Shown here piece after piece: positions 52,784 through 60,976 of a stretch of DNA of 64,000 bases (its first letter is position 1; each line of letters opens with the position of its first letter). The stretch spans positions 62,001 to 126,000 of the forward strand of contig JAEERW010000004.1 of the NCBI GenBank assembly GCA_016286055.1, in the 5' to 3' direction. The DNA is from Bacteroidales bacterium. Its GTDB lineage: Bacteria; Bacteroidota; Bacteroidia; Bacteroidales; UBA3824. Below the pieces are notes generated by a model. That model ran no database searches, had not been told where the DNA came from, and saw nothing but the letters and a program-made list of their open reading frames with translations. The translations under genes and the position numbers were made by a program.

Positions 52784-54193
52784 ATGAAAAAAATAGCTTC
52801 ACTTCTGCTGCTTGCCACCATACTCCTAAGTGCATGCCATAAAGACGACAAGGACGAACCAGTTCCAATTAACAACCAGAAAAAAAACTACACCATCCAC
52901 CGCTTTGTTTGGGAAACAATGCGCGACTACTATTATTGGAACTCCAATATTCCTGCGCATCTAGACTTCTCCAAATTCAACACTCCCAAAGATGTGTTTG
53001 AGTATTTTCTTTACCCCGAAGATCGTTTCTCCGCTATTATGAACAACTATACCGAAGCCGACAACCATCTCAACAATATATATGTTACCGACGGTATCTA
53101 TTACCTTTTAGATACAGACCGATTAAATAGCGACAATGTGGTTGCATACGTACAATATGTCTACAAAAATTCGCCTGGCGAGGCAGCTGGTATAAAGCGC
53201 GGCGATGTGATTACCAAAGTAAACAAACAAACCCTCAACAAAACGAATTACAAATCATTACTAAGTCTTGATTCGTACACACTTACATACTCTAAGCTAT
53301 CAGTTCCAAACGGAATTTGGGCGGCTCGTGAATATTACGACACCGAATACACATCGCCCCTAATCACCAAAAAGAGCATGGATATCGACCCTGTGCTGCA
53401 AGTTTCTACACACGAAATCGACGGCCACAAAATAGGATATTTCCTTTACGATAGTTTCGACGACGGCACCGAATCTCTTACACAGGCTTTTAAAAAGCTC
53501 CAATCAGATCAGATTACCGAACTTGTTTTAGACTTAAGGATAAACGGAGGCGGATATATCTCTACTCTCGAAAAAATAGCTTCTATGATTGTACCTGCCG
53601 GCAACGAAGGTAAAATCTTAATTCAAACCGAGGTCAACCCCATTCTTGCAAAAATGCTAAAAGAAGAAAACCAAGATCCTAACTCTTATTTTTCGGCTCA
53701 AGATACCCATCTCAACATCAACAAGCTCTATGTGCTAACATCATACCAAACGGCATCTGCAAGCGAGGAGTTAATTTCTGGTCTTCAACCCTATATGGAC
53801 GTGGTACTAATAGGTACACCTACTTACGGCAAATACACCACCAATTTGCTAATCAACGACAATTACGACCAAGGCTTTGATAGCGATGGAATTAGCTATT
53901 CAGAATGGGCGCTTTATCTTGTGGTAGGAGTTTGTAAAAACTCTGCTGGCGAAATGAATTTTAAAGACGGATTTACTCCCGATTACTTGCTTCCCGACTT
54001 TTTTGAAAGTTCGCTCGGCAATGTAGAAGAACCTCTTTTTGCAAAAGCCATTTCGCTTATCACAGGCAATCAAGCTCCTATAGCCAAACGTGCCAAAATA
54101 GCAACCGCCAATGATTATTCCTTTATCGGTGCATTAGAAAAGCCATTTTATAAACAAAACTTAACTATCAAACGCCCTAACACCCGCCAATAA
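52784..54193 (+). CDS. S41-family (C-terminal processing type) peptidase, lipoprotein
   Basis: 469 aa; lipoprotein signal MKKIASLLLLATILLSAC (Cys18) then an acidic linker. A helical N-domain (FVWETMRDYYYWNSNIP) is followed by a PDZ domain (about 100-170, VYKNSPGEAAGIKRGDVITKV). The S41 protease core has LDLRINGGGYISTLEKIA and the catalytic Ser in TSYQTASASEELI, with GTPTYGKYT after it. The general-base Lys probably lies in the GTPTYGK segment. It should cleave C-termini of envelope proteins. The 3' end overlaps the convergent LytTR gene by 17 bp. Confidence 0.9.
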   Translation: MKKIASLLLLATILLSACHKDDKDEPVPINNQKKNYTIHRFVWETMRDYYYWNSNIPAHLDFSKFNTPKDVFEYFLYPEDRFSAIMNNYTEADNHLNNIYVTDGIYYLLDTDRLNSDNVVAYVQYVYKNSPGEAAGIKRGDVITKVNKQTLNKTNYKSLLSLDSYTLTYSKLSVPNGIWAAREYYDTEYTSPLITKKSMDIDPVLQVSTHEIDGHKIGYFLYDSFDDGTESLTQAFKKLQSDQITELVLDLRINGGGYISTLEKIASMIVPAGNEGKILIQTEVNPILAKMLKEENQDPNSYFSAQDTHLNINKLYVLTSYQTASASEELISGLQPYMDVVLIGTPTYGKYTTNLLINDNYDQGFDSDGISYSEWALYLVVGVCKNSAGEMNFKDGFTPDYLLPDFFESSLGNVEEPLFAKAISLITGNQAPIAKRAKIATANDYSFIGALEKPFYKQNLTIKRPNTRQ

Positions 54194-54911
54194 ACTTTTT
54201 GAATTGGTCGCTGTATACATCGGTAACGCGTACTACCTCGTCGCCGATGTATATACAGTTGTTTTTATCTACCGAGCGTATCTTATTGATAGCCACTATA
54301 TAAGAACGGCTTACACGGACAAACTTGTCGGCAGGCAACATCTGCTCAAGGTTTTTCATGGTCATAAGCGAGATGATAGGCTTGCGTCCGCTATCGAACA
54401 CAAAGCGCACATAATCCTTTAAGGCACAGATATATAATATTTCTGACGTATCAATACGCACTAGCAAAGAGTCGCTCTTGATAAAAAAATTGTCGCTATT
54501 GGCAGGAGTTGACACGGCAGGGGCGGGTGATGGTGTTTCGGATGCTAATTTCATCTCATACCAGTCTACACATTTTTGCACTGCTTTGAGAAACTTGGCA
54601 TAACTTATAGGCTTGAGCAAATAGTCGATAGCGCTAACATCGTAACTGTCGAACGCATACTCTTTGTAGGCTGTTGAAAACACAATTTTGGTTTCTGGCG
54701 GCACCATCTTCGATAGCTGCATACCGTCCAAGTCGGGCATTTGGATATCGAGAAAAAGCACGTCGGGTGGATTCTGCTTTATAATCTGCACTGCTTCTAC
54801 GCTGTCGGTGTATCCGCCCACAAATTCAAGATTCTGAGTGCGTTCGATAAAATTCTGCATAAGCCGCACGGCTGGTGGCTCATCGTCAATTACCATACAT
54901 TTTAGTTTCAT
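54177..54911 (-). CDS. LytTR-family response regulator
   Basis: 244 aa. Receiver domain about 1-120: acidic Asp9-Asp10 (VIDDEPPAVRL), phospho-acceptor Asp55 in LFLDIQMPDLDG, and Lys in YLLKPISYAKF. An Ala/Pro linker leads to a LytTR DNA-binding domain (about 143-242): FFIKSDSLLVRIDTSEILYI, MTMKNLEQMLPADKFVRVSRSYIVAIN. No LytS-type kinase lies next to it; the only LytS-like protein here (19117) lacks the phospho-accepting His. Its partner is probably elsewhere. Convergent overlap of 17 bp with the S41 peptidase gene. Confidence 0.93.
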   Translation of the reverse strand: MKLKCMVIDDEPPAVRLMQNFIERTQNLEFVGGYTDSVEAVQIIKQNPPDVLFLDIQMPDLDGMQLSKMVPPETKIVFSTAYKEYAFDSYDVSAIDYLLKPISYAKFLKAVQKCVDWYEMKLASETPSPAPAVSTPANSDNFFIKSDSLLVRIDTSEILYICALKDYVRFVFDSGRKPIISLMTMKNLEQMLPADKFVRVSRSYIVAINKIRSVDKNNCIYIGDEVVRVTDVYSDQFKKFIGGC

Positions 54912-55012
54912 TGCTCAATCTGTTTTTAGTTTTTCACAAAATTATAATTTTTTGCTTTACTTTGCAATATTTTACACACAGTATTACGTTAAACAAACCA
55001 AAAAAGAGAATC

Positions 55013-55840
55013 ATGAAAAGACTATTAGCATTAATACCTTTATTTATAGCATTTTCCGTATCCGCCCAGGTGGATTCAGATTTTGAAAATGGCATAAGCC
55101 ACTCCGTAGCACTACTTGAACAGGCCCGTAATGCCGAAAACGATTCGCTACGCCAAGCTTTGGTAACCCAATTTGACAACGAGTTTTGGAATCTATTGGG
55201 CAAAGATGAAACCATGAGTTATCCATTCGACAACAACAAGCCTGTGTCGGTGCTAAAAAGTCCCGACAACAAGTTTAGGATTTTTACTTGGGGGCTGCAA
55301 TTTGCCGACGGCAACTACAAATACTACGGCATAGTGCAGATTAATGTACAAGGTGATGTGGTAGCTCTCCGTCTCAACGACATGTCGGACGGCACTACCA
55401 ACCCCTCAAACGCTAATATGCAGGCATCCAATTGGTACGGAGCCATATATTACGACCTTGTGCAGTTAGGCGGCAAGAAAAGCAACATTTACGCCCTCAT
55501 AGGTTGGGACGGCGGCGACCTATTTGTAAACCGCAAAGTACTGGAACAAGTGCGAATAGCTACCAACAACGGCGGCGAGATAATTTTCGGTGGTCATTTC
55601 ATCAACGAGCACAACAAAAAAGTAGACCGACTGATATTTGAGTTTACCGAACGCGCCGTAATGAGCCTCCGTTACGACAAGAAACTCAAGATGTTTGTGG
55701 CCGACCACCTCGCCTCTCCGTCAGAATACAAAGGCAACACAAAATTCATGGGTCCCGACGGCAGTTTCGACGGCTATAAGTACGACAAAGGTTTCTGGAT
55801 GTATGTACCAGACCTCGATATCAAGGCTACAAGGTTTTAA
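55013..55840 (+). CDS. Exported protein of unknown function
   Basis: 275 aa from the ATG at 55013, which begins signal peptide MKRLLALIPLFIAFSVSAQ. Longer in-frame starts lack a signal. The mature protein has a helical N-terminal part (ISHSVALLEQARNAENDSLR) and a beta-rich remainder (KFRIFTWGLQFADGNYKYYG; NIYALIGWDGGDLFVNRKVL; KYDKGFWMYVPDLDI). Similar proteins are common in Bacteroidota but I know no function for them. It is divergent from the LytTR gene (101 bp apart), which may regulate it. Its end is 3 bp from the convergent SpoIIE gene. Confidence 0.75.
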   Translation: MKRLLALIPLFIAFSVSAQVDSDFENGISHSVALLEQARNAENDSLRQALVTQFDNEFWNLLGKDETMSYPFDNNKPVSVLKSPDNKFRIFTWGLQFADGNYKYYGIVQINVQGDVVALRLNDMSDGTTNPSNANMQASNWYGAIYYDLVQLGGKKSNIYALIGWDGGDLFVNRKVLEQVRIATNNGGEIIFGGHFINEHNKKVDRLIFEFTERAVMSLRYDKKLKMFVADHLASPSEYKGNTKFMGPDGSFDGYKYDKGFWMYVPDLDIKATRF

Positions 55841-55842
55841 TT

Positions 55843-58800
55843 CTACCCTTTTATCTCCACTTTCTCTTTGATTTTCAGAATCAAGAAAGTAATATCGTCA
55901 CGCTGCTCGGTACCGCTTGAAAAGGCATTGAGCACACGTTCAATCTTTTGTTTCTGAATGTCGGGCGACAACGATGATGCATTATTGACAGCCTCGATAA
56001 GGCGTTTGCGGCCAAACCTTGTGCGTTCGGTATTGTTCAAGTCAATAATACCGTCGCTATACATATAAATAGTGTCGCCAGGAATAATCTCAAACACCTG
56101 CTGTGTAAATTGAGGACGATCAGATTGACGGCGCGTACCTCCTGCAATAGAGATTCGGTCGGCTGGAATCATCACACATTCTGAACTGTTGTGCCTACAG
56201 AATAGTATCGGACATTTAGCACCAGAATATACAAACTGATACATGTTTCCTTCTTCATCAACATCAAACCGGCACAACGACATATCCATACCGTCTTTGT
56301 TTTCGCCGTTGTCTTGTTTGAGCATCTGGGCTGTGGTTTCCGACACTTGAGCGAGAATGTCCATAGGTTCGGTAACCTTCATCGTTTGCACCACATCGCG
56401 CAGTATTTGGTTAGATATCAAACTCATAAACGCGCCTGGTACGCCGTGTCCAGTACAATCCACCACAGCGCAGAATACCATAAAGCCATTTTCGGATTTT
56501 TCCACACACTGCCAAATATAGTCGCCCGACACAATATCTTTAGGACGGTCGATTACCTCGGCTTCAAAGAGCTGTTTAAAATCCTCAATCTGAGGCAAGA
56601 ACAGTTTTTGGATGGTTTTGGCATAAGATATACTGCCGTTGATGGCAGCATTCTTGGATGCTATCTGCGAATATGCGTCAGCCTTTTCAATCACTATCTC
56701 GCTGTAAGAGGCTATCACTTTAAAAATCGCTATGTCGTTTTTGGTGAAAGCGTTTTCGTTGTGGCTGTTGATAATCATAACGGCGCACACTTCGTCGGCA
56801 TTAAAGAGCGGGATTCTTACGCAAGTGCGGTAACCTAATTCTGCCAAAAACGGTGTTACTTCATAGTCTGATGAGTTGTCGGCTACTATCTCCTGACGAT
56901 TGAAAAAACAAGCATAGGTAAGAGGCTCCATAAGTTCCGACAATTTTTCGTCGTCAAGATGGCAAATCTCTTCATTTTCGATATATGGCGAAAACTCTAT
57001 AATGCTCGGTTTCTTGGTACGCTTGCAGATGCACAATCCGCATCCCGCCAGCGAAACCACCTTATTGTTATACACAGTTTGCAGTATCGACTCAATGTTG
57101 GTGGCGCTTGAAATCTGCTTATCGAGTTCGCTGAGGTCTAAAAGTCTCTGATACGACTGTTGGATAGCCTTGCGGCTGGTATGCAGTTGGCTATTTTTTT
57201 CAAATAGTTCGTCGCGCTGCGACTGTATCTCCTCTTTTTGCTGCATCATCTCCTCGTTGCGCTGCTCAAGCACCGAGTTGAGGTTTACAAGTTCAAGCGT
57301 ACGGCTGTCTACAATCTCCTCCAGCTCTGTTTGACGGCGACGAATGCCACGCACTCTCAAAACGTGTATAAGCCAAAACAGCAGCAGTCCGAGCACAACA
57401 AAACCTGCGATAGCGCCCTTAGTCCTATACCAAGGCGGAAGTATCCTTATCACCAAAGTGCGTTCTTTGCTGCGTATGCGGTCGGAGTTTTCGGCAATCA
57501 GGCGAAGCGTGTAAGTACCCGGGTTGAGATTGGTGAAACCTAATTCGCGACGTGTACCGATGTCGGTCCATGAGTTCTGGTAACCGTCGAGTTTATAAAG
57601 GATTTTGATGTTTTTACCGTAAAGGTAGTCGAGCACTGTAAATTCAAACGAAAAAGCGGTATTGCGCCAATCGAGTTCAAGATAATCGGTGCAAGAAATC
57701 GACTGCCGCAAAAAAGAATTGGCAGAGTCGGGTGAAACCTTGTTGTAACTTAGCAACAAACTTGTAATCACAGGTTTAGCAACATTAGTCACTGCCTTTA
57801 TCTCTGACGGGTTAAAATACACCACTCCATCGTGAGTGCCGATATACACAGTGCCGCCTTTTGCCACAAACACCGCATGTCGCTCAAAACTAGTGGAGAG
57901 CAGTCCGTCATCTGTGCTATAAAGCCTTGTCACAGTGTTGACTTCTGGATTAAAATTTAAAATGCCGTTGCTAGTGGTAATCCACAAATCGTGAGAATTA
58001 TCCTCTATAATGCTGGAGCAAATGGTGTTTTTGATAACATTTCCCCCCGAGTAATGTGTGAATATACCGTGGCGGATGTCGAACTTGTCGATACCTGCGG
58101 GCGTTACCACCCAAACGCGGTTGTGCGAATCGAACAAAATATCGTTTACCACATTGTGCGCTATACTATAAGGCGAACCATAACTGAAAGCATAGTTCTC
58201 TATGATGTCGTGGTTTGGATAATAAACATACATACCAGAGTAAGTGCCTACGAGGATGGTGCTGTCGGGACCTTCTTCGAGGCAGGTGCCGTACATGCTC
58301 ACCGGCTCCACAAGCCTTGAATCGCACAACACACGGCTGAATTTCTTGGTCTTAGGGTCGAATCTCAACAATCCTGCACCGTTGGTAAGCACCCAGATAC
58401 GATCTTGACGGTCGATGAGAATGTCGGTAATAAAGTCGCTTGTAACTTCTTTTATGGTATTTACCAAGCTGTACGACTCTGATACTTTGTGGTTTCGGCT
58501 GAGTTTATGAAGAGGGTTGTTGTATCCACCCGACCAAAGGTTGCCTTCCTTGTCGTATGCAATAGCGAGTACCGACGATGATCTCATGTGGCTATTTGGC
58601 GTATTTTCGGTAAACTCGCCACTGTTGCTGTTGCTATATCCGTCCCAAAAAACAATACCACCGCCGTCGCTGGCTATAGTTAAAACGCCATCTGGCGACT
58701 GACATATCGACGAAATTTGGTTCAACTTCAATATTTTAGAATTTTCAGGATAACTAATGGCGTTGAACTTGATTGGATTATTGAGGCTCAGGAACGACAA

Positions 58801-59802
58801 TCCGTGCCAAGTGCCGAACCAGAGCAGCGAGTTGCTATCTTCGTAAATGGTATTCACAGTAACACTGTTGAGCCTGCGCAACGACTGCTGGCTGTGGTCA
58901 GACTCTATCATTTGAACACTTTTGTTATTAAGGTTAACCAAATATAGCTCTTCGGCGTTGGTACCAACCCAAATGTCGCCATTGCTGCGTTTAAAGAAAG
59001 TTTTGATACTCTTGGGCATAGGCTGTCCAGCTATGTCTTCAACCAGAGCAACTGTGCTTTTGGCAACGTCGATTTGGTAAATACCGGCATGAGAACCCAA
59101 CCAAACCGTACCGTCGCCGTGGTTGAGAAACGCGTTGGTTTCTACAAGCGGAAATGGATACTTGCTTTTACATTCGAGCGAATCAAGAACACGTCCGCCG
59201 AAATCCACGTGGTAGATTGAAGAGGCGTTTCGGTCAATAGCCCAGAAAGTTTCATCATCGTCTACAAAGCACGATTTAATATTATGGTGTGAAAAAAAGT
59301 CATAGACAAAAGGCTCAAACAACTGGCTATCATTGTTGTAGGCGTAGAGAAATCCGTCGCCGGTAAAAAACAATAATAGGTGGTTGCGAGTGATAAAGAT
59401 CCTGTCCACATGGTATGAAACAACACGGTTGCCGTCGTGAATAATATAATAGTTGGTAAGTTTTTCGTTTTTGATGCTATATTGCGACAGGCCGTGGTCG
59501 GTGGCAATCCATATATTGCCTATAGAATCGGTTTTAAGGTCGGTAATATTTGAGCCTTCGAGCAAAATAGAGTCATTGACACTTGAAATAGGTACAAACG
59601 ACCGACCGTCGAAACGCAGCAGCCCAGTTTGCGTGCCCAACCAGATAAAGCCGTCGCCATCTTCGGTAATAGAGGTTACAACGTCGTTGTTGAGACCGTT
59701 GGTCTTGCTAAGGCTATAAAAACGGTATTGTGCCTGCGGATAAGCATGCACGGCCGCCATCACCAGCACCACAGCCAATATGATATTTATTATCCTTTTC
59801 AT
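55843..59802 (-). CDS. Two-component-type beta-propeller sensor fused to GAF and SpoIIE phosphatase
   Basis: 1319 aa from the ATG at 59802; a TTG one codon upstream is in frame. Signal peptide, then two propellers of reg_prop repeats (about 30-690, e.g. SITEDGDGFIWLGTQTGLLR and IIEDNSHDLWITTSNGIL). A Y_Y_Y domain (about 700-790) and one membrane helix (about 797-816) follow. Next come a coiled coil (about 825-900), a GAF domain (about 905-1060, VCAVMIINSHNENAF), and a SpoIIE/PP2C domain (about 1085-1315) with SGDYIWQC, VVDCTGHGVPGA, MYSDGI and DDITFLIL. In hybrid two-component systems this periplasmic part feeds a histidine kinase. Here the output is a Ser/Thr phosphatase. The neighbouring SiaC/SiaB genes make SiaC a plausible substrate. 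A perfect -7 box TATATTTG lies at 59827-59834. Confidence 0.92.
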   Translation of the reverse strand: MKRIINIILAVVLVMAAVHAYPQAQYRFYSLSKTNGLNNDVVTSITEDGDGFIWLGTQTGLLRFDGRSFVPISSVNDSILLEGSNITDLKTDSIGNIWIATDHGLSQYSIKNEKLTNYYIIHDGNRVVSYHVDRIFITRNHLLLFFTGDGFLYAYNNDSQLFEPFVYDFFSHHNIKSCFVDDDETFWAIDRNASSIYHVDFGGRVLDSLECKSKYPFPLVETNAFLNHGDGTVWLGSHAGIYQIDVAKSTVALVEDIAGQPMPKSIKTFFKRSNGDIWVGTNAEELYLVNLNNKSVQMIESDHSQQSLRRLNSVTVNTIYEDSNSLLWFGTWHGLSFLSLNNPIKFNAISYPENSKILKLNQISSICQSPDGVLTIASDGGGIVFWDGYSNSNSGEFTENTPNSHMRSSSVLAIAYDKEGNLWSGGYNNPLHKLSRNHKVSESYSLVNTIKEVTSDFITDILIDRQDRIWVLTNGAGLLRFDPKTKKFSRVLCDSRLVEPVSMYGTCLEEGPDSTILVGTYSGMYVYYPNHDIIENYAFSYGSPYSIAHNVVNDILFDSHNRVWVVTPAGIDKFDIRHGIFTHYSGGNVIKNTICSSIIEDNSHDLWITTSNGILNFNPEVNTVTRLYSTDDGLLSTSFERHAVFVAKGGTVYIGTHDGVVYFNPSEIKAVTNVAKPVITSLLLSYNKVSPDSANSFLRQSISCTDYLELDWRNTAFSFEFTVLDYLYGKNIKILYKLDGYQNSWTDIGTRRELGFTNLNPGTYTLRLIAENSDRIRSKERTLVIRILPPWYRTKGAIAGFVVLGLLLFWLIHVLRVRGIRRRQTELEEIVDSRTLELVNLNSVLEQRNEEMMQQKEEIQSQRDELFEKNSQLHTSRKAIQQSYQRLLDLSELDKQISSATNIESILQTVYNNKVVSLAGCGLCICKRTKKPSIIEFSPYIENEEICHLDDEKLSELMEPLTYACFFNRQEIVADNSSDYEVTPFLAELGYRTCVRIPLFNADEVCAVMIINSHNENAFTKNDIAIFKVIASYSEIVIEKADAYSQIASKNAAINGSISYAKTIQKLFLPQIEDFKQLFEAEVIDRPKDIVSGDYIWQCVEKSENGFMVFCAVVDCTGHGVPGAFMSLISNQILRDVVQTMKVTEPMDILAQVSETTAQMLKQDNGENKDGMDMSLCRFDVDEEGNMYQFVYSGAKCPILFCRHNSSECVMIPADRISIAGGTRRQSDRPQFTQQVFEIIPGDTIYMYSDGIIDLNNTERTRFGRKRLIEAVNNASSLSPDIQKQKIERVLNAFSSGTEQRDDITFLILKIKEKVEIKG

Positions 59803-59826
59803 CAATCTCTAATACAGTACTAGTTA

Positions 59827-59834
59827 CAAATATA
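59827..59834 (-). promoter_or_regulatory. -7 box for the propeller-SpoIIE gene
   Basis: Minus-strand TATATTTG, 25 bp before the ATG. No clear -33 element. Confidence 0.5.
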
Positions 59835-59945
59835 CTGATTTTTAACAACAAGTGTTTTATTTTACGTATTAAATTTATGTTTATATTAAAAATACATAAT
59901 TCAATATTACTATTTACAAAAATTAGCATATATAATTATGCTATA

Positions 59946-59992
59946 TGCCATTTTGTCATTGACTTTTTGTCATTTTACTGCCATTTTGGCAG
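59946..59992 (+). promoter_or_regulatory. Repeated operator-like motif upstream of hsp20
   Basis: TGCCATTTTGTCA (59946-59958) and TGCCATTTTGGCA (59979-59991) are direct copies 33 bp apart, about three helical turns, with an extra TGTCA at 59968-59972. The second is a perfect palindrome (CTGCCA-TTT-TGGCAG). They could be enhancer-binding-protein sites for the sigma-54-like promoter next to them. Confidence 0.5.
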
Positions 59993-60030
59993 TATTTTTG
60001 CCAATTTCCCGTATTGGCACACGGTTTGAA
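59986..60030 (+). promoter_or_regulatory. Sigma-54-like promoter candidates for hsp20
   Basis: Two overlapping candidates have -24/-12 geometry. TTGGCAG-N5-TTGC (59986-60001) keeps GG-N10-GC. TTGGCAC-N5-TTGA (60014-60029) has the better -24 but a weaker -12. No TAnnTTTG box is evident. The leader would be about 30-70 nt. Confidence 0.5.
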
Positions 60031-60073
60031 AAATTGGTTTATGAAATGTCAAACCAATTAAAACTTATAGAAT

Positions 60074-60517
60074 ATGAAATCATATAACAATTTAAATACG
60101 GAGGCAAATATGTTGCAAAGATTATTAAATTCGGACTCCATTTTTGACAATGGAATTTTCACCCCTTACTACCAGAACAAAAAACAGTTCTGCATTCCGG
60201 CTGTAAACATCAGCGAAACCGACACCGACTTTGTAATCGACATGGCCGCCCCGGGATACGAGAAAAAAGATTTCAAGGTGAATATCCTGCGCGACGAATT
60301 GTCGATAGAGGTGGAACGCGAAACCCAGACTGAGCAAAACAACAAGTCTGACGTATACCGCAGAGAATACTCTTACGGTTCTTTCCGTCGTTCGTTCACA
60401 CTACCGAAGGATGTTGACACGTCCGCTATTTCGGCTTCTTACGTCAACGGTATCCTCACTATCAAAGTACCTAAGGCGGCTCATCAAGACACCAAGACTT
60501 CGGTAGAAATCCAATAA
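60074..60517 (+). CDS. Small heat-shock protein (Hsp20 / alpha-crystallin family)
   Basis: 147 aa; an ATP-independent chaperone that holds unfolding proteins. The alpha-crystallin domain covers about residues 42-140: FCIPAVNISETDTDFVIDMA, PGYEKKDFKVNILRDELSIE, EYSYGSFRRSFTLPKDVD and ASYVNGILTIKVPK. The A-x-x-x-N-G-x-L motif appears as ASYVNGILTI. The N-terminal arm is short. It stands alone between the SpoIIE gene and siaC and ends in its own terminator. The upstream region suggests sigma-54 control, so stress induction through an enhancer-binding protein is likely. Confidence 0.94.
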   Translation: MKSYNNLNTEANMLQRLLNSDSIFDNGIFTPYYQNKKQFCIPAVNISETDTDFVIDMAAPGYEKKDFKVNILRDELSIEVERETQTEQNNKSDVYRREYSYGSFRRSFTLPKDVDTSAISASYVNGILTIKVPKAAHQDTKTSVEIQ

Positions 60518-60537
60518 GCCATAGTGCTTTATCTCTT

Positions 60538-60571
60538 AAAAAAGCGGCGCCGCCATGGTGTCCGCTTTTTT
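60538..60571. terminator. Bidirectional terminator between hsp20 and siaC
   Basis: AAAAAAGCGG (60538-60547) and CCGCTTTTTT (60562-60571) form a perfect 10-bp stem usable from both sides. Confidence 0.82.
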
Positions 60572-60576
60572 TATTG

Positions 60577-60954
60577 TCAACACTCTATTTCTTCAAACTC
60601 GAAATGCATGCCGCATAGTTGAGAAAATCGTATGCCCGACTTGTGCATATCAGTGTCGTCAGATTCGTAACGCCACTTTATCGTCAGGGCTGTTTTTGAG
60701 CTGATGCCTTTAAGCATGTCGAGCATCTTGGTGATTATCTTCTCGCTCGATGTGTTAAAGTAAGAAAACGCAAACTCAAACACGGTTTCAGGATTCGGAT
60801 CCTGACAATATTTCTTTATCCATTCTATCACAGGGTGGTAAAACCTAAGTGCGTCGTCGGGATATGAGTTTTCGCCTATGTGGAAAACTCCATTGTCTTT
60901 GTCCAATGTTACAGAGGGGGTTTCGTCGGTGTGTTGAATAATTAGTTTTTCCAT
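60577..60954 (-). CDS. siaC: SiaC-family regulatory phosphoprotein (DUF1987)
   Basis: 125 aa, cytoplasmic, single domain. Typical stretches are IQHTDETPSVTLDKDNGVFH, GENSYPDDALRFYHPVIEWI and the segment VFEFAFSYFNTSSEKIITKM. In it the Asn-Thr-Ser-Ser aligns with the phosphorylated Thr region of SiaC (F-x-Y-F-N-T-S-S). In Pseudomonas, SiaB phosphorylates SiaC and the SpoIIE-type phosphatase SiaA removes the phosphate; free SiaC then activates a diguanylate cyclase. No cyclase is present here, so the target is unknown. It lies 22 bp after the SiaB-like gene, with which it must be co-transcribed. Confidence 0.88.
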   Translation of the reverse strand: MEKLIIQHTDETPSVTLDKDNGVFHIGENSYPDDALRFYHPVIEWIKKYCQDPNPETVFEFAFSYFNTSSEKIITKMLDMLKGISSKTALTIKWRYESDDTDMHKSGIRFSQLCGMHFEFEEIEC

Positions 60955-60976
60955 TTTTAGTGTAGTAAATATCTGA

